NCBI GenBank assembly: GCA_024642115.1
Contig: JAHEBU010000002.1
Coordinates: 460,815 to 524,814 of the forward strand
Reading direction: 5' to 3'
DNA length: 64,000 bases
From: Marivivens sp.
GTDB lineage: Bacteria > Pseudomonadota > Alphaproteobacteria > Rhodobacterales > Rhodobacteraceae
The notes under the pieces are model-generated. The model was not told the origin of the DNA and did not search any database. It was given only the letters and a program-made list of their open reading frames with translations. Numbering within the stretch: position 1 is the first letter of the stretch; each line of letters begins with the position of its first letter. Shown here piece by piece: positions 8,959 through 17,684 of the stretch. A program made the position numbers and the translations under genes.

Positions 8959-10245
8959 TTACCAGCTTTCGCCGCCCTTAAGGTCGGTCAGCAAAACCTC
9001 GAGTTCTTCGAGGTTGTCGGCGGCGGTGCCGTCACCGGCCAGCGTGTTGTGGACAGCGTTCCAGAACAGCGAGGAAACCTCGTTGTACTTGCCACGGGTC
9101 GGCGCGGACGGACGCGGCACGGCCTGAAGGAACACGTCTTTCCAGCGCGGGATGATCGGCTGGGCGGCAGCGATGTCGGCGTCATCATAGAGGCTAATGA
9201 TCGTCGGCAGGTTCGATTCGTTGATCGCACGCTGCTTTTGCGCCTCGGGTCCGGCCAGATACATCGCCAGGCTGATCGCAGCCTCCTGATGCTTGGAGTA
9301 TTTGGACACGGCCACGTTCCAGCCACCAAGCGTGGCGGCAGAAGTGGTGCTGTCCAAACCGGTCGGCAGGGTGGTCACGTCGAACAGGCCTTTGACAGCC
9401 GAATCGTCGCCGTTGCCCAGACCGTAGGCATAGGGCCAGTTGCGCATGAACACGGCATTGCCGGTCTGCCACAGGCCGCGCGCCTCTTCTTCCTGATAGG
9501 CCAGAACGCCTTCGGGGCTGATGTTACCCACCCAGGTCTTGGCCAGTTCCAGCGCCGCGATAGCGTTGGGGTTGTTCACCGAAATGGTACCATCGGGTTC
9601 GACGATCTGACCGCCGCCTGAGGATTTCAGCCATTCCAGAGCGTCGCAAGTCAGGCCTTCGTAGGCGTTACCCTGCCAGACAAAGCCCCACATGTCGGCG
9701 TTGCCCGCAGCCCGTTCACCATCCTGGATGGTCTTGGCGGTCGCGGTCATCTCTTCCCAGGTCTTGGGAACCGGCAGGTTATACTTTTCCAGCAGGTCCT
9801 TGCGATAATAGAGCGCAGGGGCATCGGTGAAGATCGGCAGGGCGACCAGTTTGCCATCGACCGTCTGCGATTCAATGATCGACGGGAAGTGGGTTTTGGC
9901 AAGTTCGCCCGCCACTTCGGTCAGATCGACGAAGTGTTCCGCCAACTGCGGCGCCCAGATCACGTCGGTCTGGTACAGGTCGATGTCAGAGTTGCCAGCC
10001 GCGAGCCACAGGCGGTACTGGCCGAATTGGTCCGAGGTCGAGGCGGGCATCGGAACGATGGTCACAGTGTTGCCGGTGGCATCTTCCCACGGCTTCACCA
10101 GCGCCTTGAAATTGTCGATCGCATTGCCGACCGCGCCCGACACATAGGTGATGTCTTCGGCCAGAACGGATGTGGCCCCGAAGGCGGAAATGGCGGCAGC
10201 CATAGCCGTTGCCCGCCATGCGGCGGACTTCATGAATTTGGTCAT
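8959..10245 (-). CDS. Sugar ABC transporter substrate-binding protein
   Basis: This is a periplasmic solute-binding protein of family 1 (MalE/UgpB fold), 428 residues. The signal peptide has a hydrophobic stretch and a probable cleavage after VLA at residue 29. Domain hallmarks include WAPQLAEHFVDLT and LPIFTDAPALYYRKDLLEKYNLP, typical of trehalose/maltose-type binding proteins. The ATG has GGGAGGA nearby. Upstream lie a perfect CCGAAACGTTTCGG operator and a weaker copy, so LacI-type repression is expected. It is the first gene of the transport operon. Confidence 0.92.
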   Translation of the reverse strand: MTKFMKSAAWRATAMAAAISAFGATSVLAEDITYVSGAVGNAIDNFKALVKPWEDATGNTVTIVPMPASTSDQFGQYRLWLAAGNSDIDLYQTDVIWAPQLAEHFVDLTEVAGELAKTHFPSIIESQTVDGKLVALPIFTDAPALYYRKDLLEKYNLPVPKTWEEMTATAKTIQDGERAAGNADMWGFVWQGNAYEGLTCDALEWLKSSGGGQIVEPDGTISVNNPNAIAALELAKTWVGNISPEGVLAYQEEEARGLWQTGNAVFMRNWPYAYGLGNGDDSAVKGLFDVTTLPTGLDSTTSAATLGGWNVAVSKYSKHQEAAISLAMYLAGPEAQKQRAINESNLPTIISLYDDADIAAAQPIIPRWKDVFLQAVPRPSAPTRGKYNEVSSLFWNAVHNTLAGDGTAADNLEELEVLLTDLKGGESW

Positions 10246-10285
10246 TGGTATCCTCCCAATTTGTCGAGGCCTTTAGTAGACCCCT

Positions 10286-10299
10286 CTCAAACGATTCGG
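10286..10299. promoter_or_regulatory. Imperfect LacI-type operator
   Basis: This 14-base site matches CCGAAACGTTTCGG at 11 positions and keeps the right half ATTCGG. It lies 31 bases, centre to centre, from the perfect copy at 10317-10330, and between the binding-protein start and that copy. It may be a secondary site for the same repressor. Confidence 0.5.
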
Positions 10300-10316
10300 T
10301 CGATTCCCTTTTTCGA

Positions 10317-10330
10317 CCGAAACGTTTCGG
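10317..10330. promoter_or_regulatory. Perfect LacI-family operator upstream of the sugar transport operon
   Basis: CCGAAACGTTTCGG is a perfect 14-base palindrome with the central CG typical of LacI/GalR operators. Identical copies occur twice in the regulator-glucosidase intergenic region. It lies about 72 bases before the binding-protein start codon, in promoter range. The regulator gene next door is the obvious partner. Confidence 0.8.
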
Positions 10331-10385
10331 AAGCGTAACGCCGACTTCGTTTCTGCGTCAACAGAATTTGATCGGAGCGGATTCG

Positions 10386-11417
10386 TCAGCGTGGGACGGG
10401 TGGCGCAACCGACCCCCGCTGGACGAACCGTGCGGCGTCGAGGCTTTGCAATTCGCTCACGTCGGTGCCGGCCAGAGAGGCAGACAGGAACCGGGCCAGC
10501 GGTTCCCAACTCAGGTGCAGCGGGGATTCGGTGGCTGTCAGCGGGGGCAACATGGCCCCGGCGTGAACATCTGGCAGCAGGTCGTCGTGGGCGACCACCG
10601 AAACGTCCTGCGGAACCCGCAGGCCCAACGCCCGAAGCCCCTCATAAATACCTTTTGCAATCCATGTGTTACCGGCAATGAAGGCAGTCGGAGCCTGAGA
10701 TACCTTGTCCATCAGGCGGATGGTGTCGCGGATGCCAAACCCTTCGGACATCTGGTCATTGCGCATCAGGCCCGGCACGAACGGCACATCGAATTCCGCC
10801 AGCGCCGCGCGGTAGCCATCTGTCCGGTGCGCCACATAGGTCCGCCCCGGCGACCCGTTGAGAAAGGCAATCCTGCGGTGTCCCTGCTCTAGCAGGTGGC
10901 GCGTCAGCTCATAGCCGACACGGAAATTATCAATATCAAAGAACGGGTAATCTGGTGCCACGCAGTCCCGCCCATGCAGGACAAAAGGAACCCCGGCTTT
11001 CTTGAGGTAGGCCAACCGTTTGTCGTTGATTTTCGGGTCGAGGACCACGAACCCGTCAATCCCGCCGCCACTGACCAGCTTGCGATAGACCGATACTTCG
11101 TCTTCGTCCGGGTCGGCCATGTGCAGCACGAATTGCAAGCCCGCGCGGGCAAAGTGTTTGGACATGCCGCCGACAACATCCAGAAACTGTCGGTCCTGCG
11201 GCGACTCCGACATGTAGGACATGACCAGCCCGACCAGCCCCGAGCGACCGGTCACAAGCCGCCGAGCCGAAATATTCGGCTGATAGTTCAGATGCTTGGC
11301 AGCAATTTTGACCCGCTCGCGGGTGGCCTCGCTCACGTCGGAATGGTCGTTGAGCGCGCGGCTGACCTGGGTCACCGACAGGTTCAGCGCCCGACTCAGG
11401 TCCTTTAGCGTGGTCAC
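10386..11417 (-). CDS. LacI-family transcriptional regulator of alpha-glucoside genes
   Basis: The 343-residue protein has an N-terminal LacI helix-turn-helix (LKDLSRALNLSVTQVSRALN), a hinge around YQPNISARRLV, and a periplasmic-binding-protein-like sugar-sensing domain with MSYMSESPQDRQF and VVAHDDLLPDVH segments. The start is GTG. It sits between the transport operon and the divergent glucosidase gene, and three exact operator copies flank it. This strongly suggests it represses both, and perhaps itself. Confidence 0.92.
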   Translation of the reverse strand: MTTLKDLSRALNLSVTQVSRALNDHSDVSEATRERVKIAAKHLNYQPNISARRLVTGRSGLVGLVMSYMSESPQDRQFLDVVGGMSKHFARAGLQFVLHMADPDEDEVSVYRKLVSGGGIDGFVVLDPKINDKRLAYLKKAGVPFVLHGRDCVAPDYPFFDIDNFRVGYELTRHLLEQGHRRIAFLNGSPGRTYVAHRTDGYRAALAEFDVPFVPGLMRNDQMSEGFGIRDTIRLMDKVSQAPTAFIAGNTWIAKGIYEGLRALGLRVPQDVSVVAHDDLLPDVHAGAMLPPLTATESPLHLSWEPLARFLSASLAGTDVSELQSLDAARFVQRGSVAPPVPR

Positions 11418-11473
11418 GGCAACACCCTTTCCTTGCCCGCCAAAGGACGGGTAGATCCGACAATCTTGTCAAA

Positions 11474-11518
11474 CCGAAACGTTTCGGGCAAGCATTCATG
11501 CCATCCGAAACGTTTCGG
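11474..11518. promoter_or_regulatory. Twin perfect LacI operators in the divergent regulator/glucosidase promoter
   Basis: Two exact CCGAAACGTTTCGG copies, at 11474-11487 and 11505-11518, lie between the divergent starts at 11417 and 11537. Their centres are 31 bases apart, close to three helical turns, so two dimers could bind on the same face of the DNA. The right copy lies just upstream of the glucosidase start and ribosome site. This is a reason to prefer the ATG at 11537 over an earlier in-frame ATG at 11498. Confidence 0.85.
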
Positions 11519-11536
11519 ACAACCGGGGGGTGCGGG

Positions 11537-13120
11537 ATGGAAAATACGGACTGGTGGCGCGGCGCGGTGATCTATCAGATTTATCCCCGGTCGTTCATGG
11601 ATGCCAATGGCGACGGGGTGGGCGATCTGAAGGGGGTCATCCAGCGGCTGGACCACGTGGCCGATCTGGGGGTCGATGCGATCTGGCTATCGCCGATCTT
11701 TACCTCGCCCATGCGCGACATGGGCTATGACATTTCTGATTACACTGACATCGACCCAACCTTTGGCACGCTGACCGATTTTGACGCGCTGGTGGCGCGG
11801 GCCCATGATCTGGGCCTCAAGGTTCTGATAGATCAGGTGATTTCCCATTCTTCCGATCAGCATCCATGGTTCACCGAAAGCCGACAGTCGCGCGACAACC
11901 CAAAGGCCGACTGGTATGTCTGGGCCGATCCCAAGCCCGATGGTACGGCCCCCACCAACTGGATGTCGCTATTCGGCGGCCCGGCCTGGACCTGGGACAC
12001 CCGCCGCCGCCAGTATTACCTGCACAATTTCCTGCCCACACAGCCCGACCTGAATTTCCATAACCCCGAGGTTCCGGCGCAGATGCTCGACACCATGCGG
12101 TTCTGGCTGGACCGAGGCGTGGACGGGTTCCGCCTCGACGTGGTGAATTTCTATTTTCATGACCAGCAGTTGCGCGACAATCCGGCCGTCACCCCTGCCC
12201 CGGAGGAGCCTGCTGTGCGTCAGTTCGACATGCAGCAGTCCATTTATCAAAAAACCCGGCCCGAGAACCTCGCGTTCTTGCAACGCCTGAGGGCGTTGAT
12301 GGACGACTATGACAACCGCGCCACCGTGGGCGAGATCGGCGAGTTGCAGAGGGCGATCGAGACGATGGCCGCCTATACGTCGGACAACCGCCTGAACATG
12401 GGCTATTCGTTTGAGATGCTGGGGACAGTCTTTACCCCCGACCATTTCCGCCGCCAGATCGAGACGTTCTTTGCCACCGCCCCCGAAGGCTGGCCCTGTT
12501 GGGCGTTTTCCAACCATGACGTGATCCGCCATGTCACCCGATGGGCCGGTCATGCAGCGGCCCCTGCTGCCTTTGCCAAGCTCTGCGCTGCAATATTGCT
12601 GAGTTTTCAGGGATCGGTGTGCCTGTTTCAGGGCGAAGAATTAGGTCAGACCGAGGCGGACCTGTCCTTTGACGAGTTGACCGATCCGCAGGGCATCGCG
12701 TTCTGGCCGGGTGACAAGGGCCGCGATGGCTGTCGCACCCCCATGACGTGGGAGGCCGCAGCGCCGAACGCCGGGTTTTCTGCCGCCAACCGGACGTGGC
12801 TGCCGATCAAGCCTGAACAGATTGCCCATGCCGCCGATACCCAAACCGGGCCGGAGAGCGTGCTGTCGTTCTACAAACGGATGCTTGCGTTGCGACGTGC
12901 GACCCCTGCCCTGCGGACGGGCGACACGGTGTTCGAGGACATGGGGCCCGGCATCCTCGCCCTACGGCGGGGAGGCGAGGTCCTCTGCCTGTTCAACATG
13001 TCCCGGGAAACGGTGCCAGTCAAAGTTCCAGAGGGCGCCACGCCGCTTTTGTCCCAAGGCATGACGGATGAGGGAGAATTGGCCGCCAACGGCTTTCTGA
13101 TCGCAAGGTTGGATTGCTAG
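11537..13120 (+). CDS. aglA: GH13 alpha-glucosidase
   Basis: This is a cytoplasmic alpha-glucosidase of glycoside hydrolase family 13, 527 residues, close to the usual 520-560. It starts MENTDWWRGAVIYQIYPRSF. The catalytic residues are visible: nucleophile Asp201 in DGFRLDVV, acid/base Glu266 in VGEI, and Asp328 in FSNHD. It most likely splits the alpha-glucosides brought in by the neighbouring importer. A gggggg-rich ribosome site precedes the ATG. Its stop shares CTAG with the stop of the convergent hydroxyquinol dioxygenase gene. The aglA symbol rests on synteny with agl operons; related enzymes act on isomaltose, sucrose or trehalulose. Confidence 0.93.
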   Translation: MENTDWWRGAVIYQIYPRSFMDANGDGVGDLKGVIQRLDHVADLGVDAIWLSPIFTSPMRDMGYDISDYTDIDPTFGTLTDFDALVARAHDLGLKVLIDQVISHSSDQHPWFTESRQSRDNPKADWYVWADPKPDGTAPTNWMSLFGGPAWTWDTRRRQYYLHNFLPTQPDLNFHNPEVPAQMLDTMRFWLDRGVDGFRLDVVNFYFHDQQLRDNPAVTPAPEEPAVRQFDMQQSIYQKTRPENLAFLQRLRALMDDYDNRATVGEIGELQRAIETMAAYTSDNRLNMGYSFEMLGTVFTPDHFRRQIETFFATAPEGWPCWAFSNHDVIRHVTRWAGHAAAPAAFAKLCAAILLSFQGSVCLFQGEELGQTEADLSFDELTDPQGIAFWPGDKGRDGCRTPMTWEAAAPNAGFSAANRTWLPIKPEQIAHAADTQTGPESVLSFYKRMLALRRATPALRTGDTVFEDMGPGILALRRGGEVLCLFNMSRETVPVKVPEGATPLLSQGMTDEGELAANGFLIARLDC

Positions 13121-14001
13121 CGCGCCGGGGCCAGAACGAAGTCGTGCTCGACCCGAAAGAACGGGCCGCTCATCCCCTCGGCTGCGATATCCTTGCCGGA
13201 ATTGATCGGCTCGAACTTTGCCATCAGGCTTTGCTTGACCCCGAAGACCGCGTCGGAATGGATATAGGGATCGTCGGGGTCAAAGATGTGGGTCGTCAGC
13301 GTCTCGAACCCGTCCGCGCTTATGATGTAATGCAGGTGTGCGGGGCGGAACGGGTGCCGCCCCAGCCCTTTGAGCAGGTTGCCCACCGTGCCATCGTCCG
13401 GGATCGGGTAGAACTTGGGTTTGACGCCCTTGAACCAATATTCGCCCCGCTCGTTGGTCCGAAACACCCCGCGCAGGTTGAAATCGGGCTGGATACCCTT
13501 TTGCTGCACGTCGTAGAACCCTTCGTCGTTGGCCTGCCAGACGTCGATCTTGGCGTTTGCAATTGGCGTTCCATCGGTGGACAGGATGCGCCCCTTGACC
13601 AGCATCGGCTCGCCCTTCTGGTCGAGGCAGATGTCTGACCCGAGCGGCAATTCGGGCGCATCCGCCACATGAAACGGCCCGAGGACCGTCGATTCCGATG
13701 CACCAGAAGGTTTGCGGTTGTTGATCGCGTCCACCAGCATCGACACGCCCGTCACGTCGGAGAGCAGGATGAATTCCTGTCGCCAGTCATTGCACATCTG
13801 CCCTGTCTTGGTGAGGAACATGATAGCGTTGAACCATTCCTCTTGGGTGGGTTCGATTTCCTTGACCGCCGCGTGCAGATGTCTGGTTATGACGGCCATG
13901 ACCTCGGCCAGCCGGGCGTCCGGGGCCTTGGCGTTGCGGGCGATAACGACCTCGGCGGACGTGTCTTCGGTGAAATAGCCGCTTTCGTGGGTATCGGGCA
14001 T
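13117..14001 (-). CDS. Hydroxyquinol 1,2-dioxygenase (intradiol, complete iron site)
   Basis: This cytoplasmic Fe(III) enzyme opens benzene-1,2,4-triol between the two adjacent hydroxyls to give maleylacetate. The 294-residue protein has the intradiol N-terminal helical linker (about 1-105) and the catalytic beta-sandwich. All four iron ligands are present: Tyr163 (GFY), Tyr198 (KPKFY), His222 and His224 (RPAHLHY). The hydroxyquinol rather than catechol assignment follows from the maleylacetate reductase and phenol hydroxylase in the same operon. It is the last gene of that operon, ten bases after the monooxygenase stop, and ends in CTAG shared with the convergent glucosidase. Confidence 0.9.
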   Translation of the reverse strand: MPDTHESGYFTEDTSAEVVIARNAKAPDARLAEVMAVITRHLHAAVKEIEPTQEEWFNAIMFLTKTGQMCNDWRQEFILLSDVTGVSMLVDAINNRKPSGASESTVLGPFHVADAPELPLGSDICLDQKGEPMLVKGRILSTDGTPIANAKIDVWQANDEGFYDVQQKGIQPDFNLRGVFRTNERGEYWFKGVKPKFYPIPDDGTVGNLLKGLGRHPFRPAHLHYIISADGFETLTTHIFDPDDPYIHSDAVFGVKQSLMAKFEPINSGKDIAAEGMSGPFFRVEHDFVLAPAR

Positions 14002-14011
14002 CGGAGCCTCC

Positions 14012-15769
14012 TCAGGCGGGGTTCAGGATGGCGCGCAGGACGCGGGCGAGGTCGGCTGCGGGGTCCTTGGGAAGTTTGTCCGACCGCCACGCGACATGGT
14101 GATCGGGCCGGACCAGAACGCAGCCGCTGTCGCTGACCTCGCTTGCGCGTGCCCAATCGCCCAGGTGATCCTGTACGGGTTGACGGGGACCGATGACGTG
14201 GACGTTGATCGTCATGCCCAACGCTGCGCCCGCCGCCTTGGCCGCATTGGCCCAGCCTTGACCGCCGATGCTGGTCAGGAGCGAAAACGCTCCGTGGCCG
14301 CACAGGTCAAGGCTGGAGACCTTTTTCCCATCAGCTGTGAACAGCCAGACGTGGGGCAGCCGCGCCCCCGGCCATGTGGTCGGTTGATAGTGCAGTTCGG
14401 CATCTTTCTGGAATGCCGGTTCGGGTTGGCCGTCAGCGACGACCGCGCCAGAGGTGTAGCGCTGGTTCATTTCGACCCCGTGGCAGTCGAATTCATAGAC
14501 CTTGAAGGCAATGGCCTTGCGTAGCGCCTCGCGCTGTTTCTCGGCATCAGGCGTGGCCTGAACGCGGGCGTCCATGTTCTGCTGCATTTTGACCGGATCG
14601 ACCGAACCGAGCAGTCCCAGCGCCTCGAAGATCGGGCCGAATTCGCCGATGGACTGGTTGGCGCGGGTGACGATCTGTTTGGCGATGGGCGCACGTTCGA
14701 CGGTATAGCTATCGAGCAGTTTTTGCCCGGCTTGTCCTTTTAAAACCGATGCCAGCTTCCAGCAGAGATTAAATGCGTCCTGAATTGACGTATTCGAACC
14801 TAGTCCGTTAGACGGCGGGTGCCGGTGGGCGGCGTCCCCCATGATGAAAACGCGGCCCTTTTGCATGTTGGTCGCGTAGGCATTATTCACAGTCCAGGTG
14901 TTGGCGCTGATCAGGTCAATCTCGAGCTTGGGATCGCCGACCAGTTGGCGGGCCACTTCGGTGGCGTATTCCGGCGTCACCTCGGGGGCGGGTTCGTTGA
15001 TGTCATAGCCCCAGACGATCAGCCATTCGTTCCAGGGCCGGATCATCCTGACCAGCCCCATGCCGATCCCGCCCACATTGGCGCCCGGCTGCATGACCCA
15101 ATACAAGACGGACGGGCGGTGGGCGACGTATTTGGACAGGTCCGCCTTGAAAAGGATGTTCATCGACCCGCCGACGCCCATCTGCCCTTCGATCGGCAGG
15201 TTCTCGTTCTCTGCCACCAGCGAATTGCCTCCATCCGCACCGATCAGGAATTTGGACCGGATCGTCACGTCCTTGCCCGTCAGACGGTCGCGGCAGGTGG
15301 TCGTGACACCGTCGGCGTCCTGCACATGGCTGATGTATTCGGTGGACATGCGCGCCTGTGTGCCGCGTTTGCAGGCGGTGGTGAACAGCAGCGGCTCCAT
15401 ATAGGTCTGCGGCAGATCGTTCATGAATGTGGGCGAGGACATGAGGTGTTCGGCTTTGGACAGCGGGCTGGTCCCCCAGCTTTGCATCCGCCCGATCTCT
15501 TCTCCGGCAAGGCTTTCGCAGAACACGTTGTTGCCCATCAACTCTTGTTCGGTCGCGTGCATGTAGGCTTCGCCCTCGACCTCGGCACCAAGATCGCGCA
15601 ACACCTCCATCGTGCGCTGGTTGGTGATGTGAGCGCGCGGCGTGTTGGCGAGCCACCGATAACGGTTCACCACCATGTTCGCGATGCCGTAGCTGGACAG
15701 CAGGGCCGCGCTCGCCGATCCGGCAGGCCCCGTGCCGATGATAAGAACGTCCGTTTGGATGTCAGCCAT
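14012..15769 (-). CDS. FAD-dependent phenol/resorcinol hydroxylase (TfdB/PheA family)
   Basis: This is a flavoprotein aromatic hydroxylase of 585 residues, in the size range of 2,4-dichlorophenol and phenol 2-monooxygenases. The Rossmann dinucleotide motif GTGPAG is at 12-17, the DG motif is in IGADGGNS, and the FAD ribityl GD motif is in FIMGDAAHRHPPSNGLGSN. A thioredoxin-like C-terminal domain follows. It uses NAD(P)H and O2 to add a hydroxyl ortho to a phenolic OH. In this operon it should supply hydroxyquinol, for example from resorcinol or a substituted phenol. I chose the ATG at 15769 (GGGAG upstream); a much longer frame runs through livM in the wrong frame. Confidence 0.88.
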   Translation of the reverse strand: MADIQTDVLIIGTGPAGSASAALLSSYGIANMVVNRYRWLANTPRAHITNQRTMEVLRDLGAEVEGEAYMHATEQELMGNNVFCESLAGEEIGRMQSWGTSPLSKAEHLMSSPTFMNDLPQTYMEPLLFTTACKRGTQARMSTEYISHVQDADGVTTTCRDRLTGKDVTIRSKFLIGADGGNSLVAENENLPIEGQMGVGGSMNILFKADLSKYVAHRPSVLYWVMQPGANVGGIGMGLVRMIRPWNEWLIVWGYDINEPAPEVTPEYATEVARQLVGDPKLEIDLISANTWTVNNAYATNMQKGRVFIMGDAAHRHPPSNGLGSNTSIQDAFNLCWKLASVLKGQAGQKLLDSYTVERAPIAKQIVTRANQSIGEFGPIFEALGLLGSVDPVKMQQNMDARVQATPDAEKQREALRKAIAFKVYEFDCHGVEMNQRYTSGAVVADGQPEPAFQKDAELHYQPTTWPGARLPHVWLFTADGKKVSSLDLCGHGAFSLLTSIGGQGWANAAKAAGAALGMTINVHVIGPRQPVQDHLGDWARASEVSDSGCVLVRPDHHVAWRSDKLPKDPAADLARVLRAILNPA

Positions 15770-15771
15770 GT

Positions 15772-16809
15772 CTACTCTCCCTTTGTCACGATCAGTCGGC
15801 GGCGGATCGGGAACAGCTGCACCCCGGTCCGGTCCGACACAAATCCCCACAGACCCCGCGGCGCAAACAGCATCACCACGATGCCAAGCCCGCCAAGGAT
15901 CATCAGATACCAGCTGCCGAAATCGGCCAGCGTGCTCTGCAACAGCCAGAACACCAGCACACCGATAATCGGCCCTTCGATGGTCCCTATTCCGCCGATC
16001 ACCACGATAAAGATGACGTAGGCCGTCCAGTCGGTCACGCTGAAGGCAGCGTCGGGGCTGATCCGCGACTTTTGCAGATAGATCAGCCCTCCCGCGATCC
16101 CGGTGCCAAAGGCGGCCACCAGAAACACCAGCCACTTCATCCGGGTCGCGTCGACACCAACCGATTTTGCTGCATCGAAATTGTCGCGCAACGCAGCGAG
16201 CGCCAGCCCCCGCCTGGACCGCAGCAGGGCATAGATGCCGCCGATGGTCGCCACCGCCAGCGTCAGCGCCAGCCAGTAGGTCACGATATCCCGCGCCGCA
16301 GCCGCCCGCACGTCGAACAGGGCAGCGACCTGCGCGGTCCCCCAGAAATCGCTGGCGGTGCGCGGCAGCGACGTGCCGGTGCCGCCGCCAAGTGTTTTCC
16401 ATGTGGCAAGCGACAGCCGAACCACCTCGGCCACGACCCAGGTGCCGATGGCAAAGTACGCCCCTTGCAATCGGAAGGTGAAGAACGCGGTGGGGACCGC
16501 GATTACGACCGCGACCAGTCCTGACAGGATCAGCGCCGGAACCGGGTCCCAGCCCAGCAGGATCACCCCGCCGAACATCGCATAGGCCCCAAGCCCGACA
16601 AACGCCTGTTGGCCGACGCTGACCAATCCGCCGTACCCTGCCAGCAGGTTCCAGAACTGCGCGAGGGTCAGCATGGACAGGATGAAGAACAGGTCCTGGA
16701 TCATGGTCCGGCTAGCAAAAGCGGGCAGGATGATCCCGACGATCACAAGGCCAAGCGCCAGCAGGCCTGCAATCTGCGAAGCCTTGGTGCGGGTCTGGAC
16801 GCGGTACAT
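15772..16809 (-). CDS. livM: Branched-chain-type ABC transporter permease LivM
   Basis: This is one of two permease subunits of a HAAT-class importer, 345 residues with about nine helices. The family motif GLVSVGQQAFVGLGAYAMF is near residue 65, and GIAGGLIYLQKSRISPDAAF with GGIGTIEGP lies towards the C-terminus. The ATG at 16809 has GAGGGGG upstream. It lies in the aromatic operon between livH and the monooxygenase, only two bases from the latter. The transporter therefore probably imports an aromatic acid or phenolic compound rather than leucine. Confidence 0.9.
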   Translation of the reverse strand: MYRVQTRTKASQIAGLLALGLVIVGIILPAFASRTMIQDLFFILSMLTLAQFWNLLAGYGGLVSVGQQAFVGLGAYAMFGGVILLGWDPVPALILSGLVAVVIAVPTAFFTFRLQGAYFAIGTWVVAEVVRLSLATWKTLGGGTGTSLPRTASDFWGTAQVAALFDVRAAAARDIVTYWLALTLAVATIGGIYALLRSRRGLALAALRDNFDAAKSVGVDATRMKWLVFLVAAFGTGIAGGLIYLQKSRISPDAAFSVTDWTAYVIFIVVIGGIGTIEGPIIGVLVFWLLQSTLADFGSWYLMILGGLGIVVMLFAPRGLWGFVSDRTGVQLFPIRRRLIVTKGE

Positions 16810-16820
16810 CGGCGGCCCCC

Positions 16821-17684
16821 TCAGTCGTAGGCGCGGGGGAACAAGCCCCGCGGTTTTATCAGAAGCACGACGAGAAACGCCACATGCCCGGCCAGGATCT
16901 GCCATTCGGGGCTGACCGCAGCGCCCAGCGTCTGCGCCACGCCAATGATGATCCCCCCGGCCAGCGTCCCCCAAAGCGATCCCAGACCGCCGATGATAAC
17001 CGCCTCGAACGCATAGATCAGGCGGGCCGGGCCGATGGTCGGGTCGAAGTTGGCCCGCATCCCCAGATAGAGGGCCGCAATGGTCACCACGATCATGGCG
17101 ATGCCAGTGGCCATGGCGAACACACCCGCGGGTTTGATCCCCATCAGGCTGGCCGTCACCGGATCATCGGATGTGGCGCGGAACGCCCGGCCCAATGACG
17201 TGCGATAGAACAACTGGTTCAGCCCGACGATCACCAGAATGGCAGAGGCAAATGTGAGGACGGGCATGATCCCCACCGTCACCGGGCCAAGGTTCCACGA
17301 TGCCGTTTCCAGCAACCCTGCCCCGATCCGCTGGCTGTCCGCCGAGAACCCTTCGAGCAGGGCGTTTTGCAGAACGATGGACAGCCCGAACGTCACCAAG
17401 AGCGGAGGCAAGATGTCGGGCCCAAGAACCCGGTTCAGGACTACCCGCTGCAACAGCCAACCCAGCGCGAACATGATCGGCATGGCGATCAGCGCCGCCA
17501 GAAACGGGTTGATCCCCAGCACCGACACGATTGTCAGGATCAGGTAGGCCCCCATCACGATCAGGTCGCCATGCGCCAGATTGACCAGCCGCATGATCCC
17601 AAACACTAGGCTGAGCCCCGCCGCGAACAGCGCGTAAAGCCCGCCCAGCAGGATGCCCTGCACGATGGTATCCAGCCAGATCAT
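16821..17684 (-). CDS. livH: Branched-chain-type ABC transporter permease LivH
   Basis: This is the second HAAT permease, 287 residues with about eight helices. The N-terminal signature GLYALFAAGLSLVFGIMRLV and the C-terminal FEAVIIGGLGSLWGTLAGG are typical of LivH. The ATG at 17684 overlaps the livF stop in ATGA, which fixes the start; a longer frame would run into livF. Confidence 0.92.
   Translation of the reverse strand: MIWLDTIVQGILLGGLYALFAAGLSLVFGIMRLVNLAHGDLIVMGAYLILTIVSVLGINPFLAALIAMPIMFALGWLLQRVVLNRVLGPDILPPLLVTFGLSIVLQNALLEGFSADSQRIGAGLLETASWNLGPVTVGIMPVLTFASAILVIVGLNQLFYRTSLGRAFRATSDDPVTASLMGIKPAGVFAMATGIAMIVVTIAALYLGMRANFDPTIGPARLIYAFEAVIIGGLGSLWGTLAGGIIIGVAQTLGAAVSPEWQILAGHVAFLVVLLIKPRGLFPRAYD

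Noticed and set aside
14819..16021. A 400-residue plus-strand open frame
   Set aside because: It is antisense to the monooxygenase and livM genes and lacks any recognisable motif.
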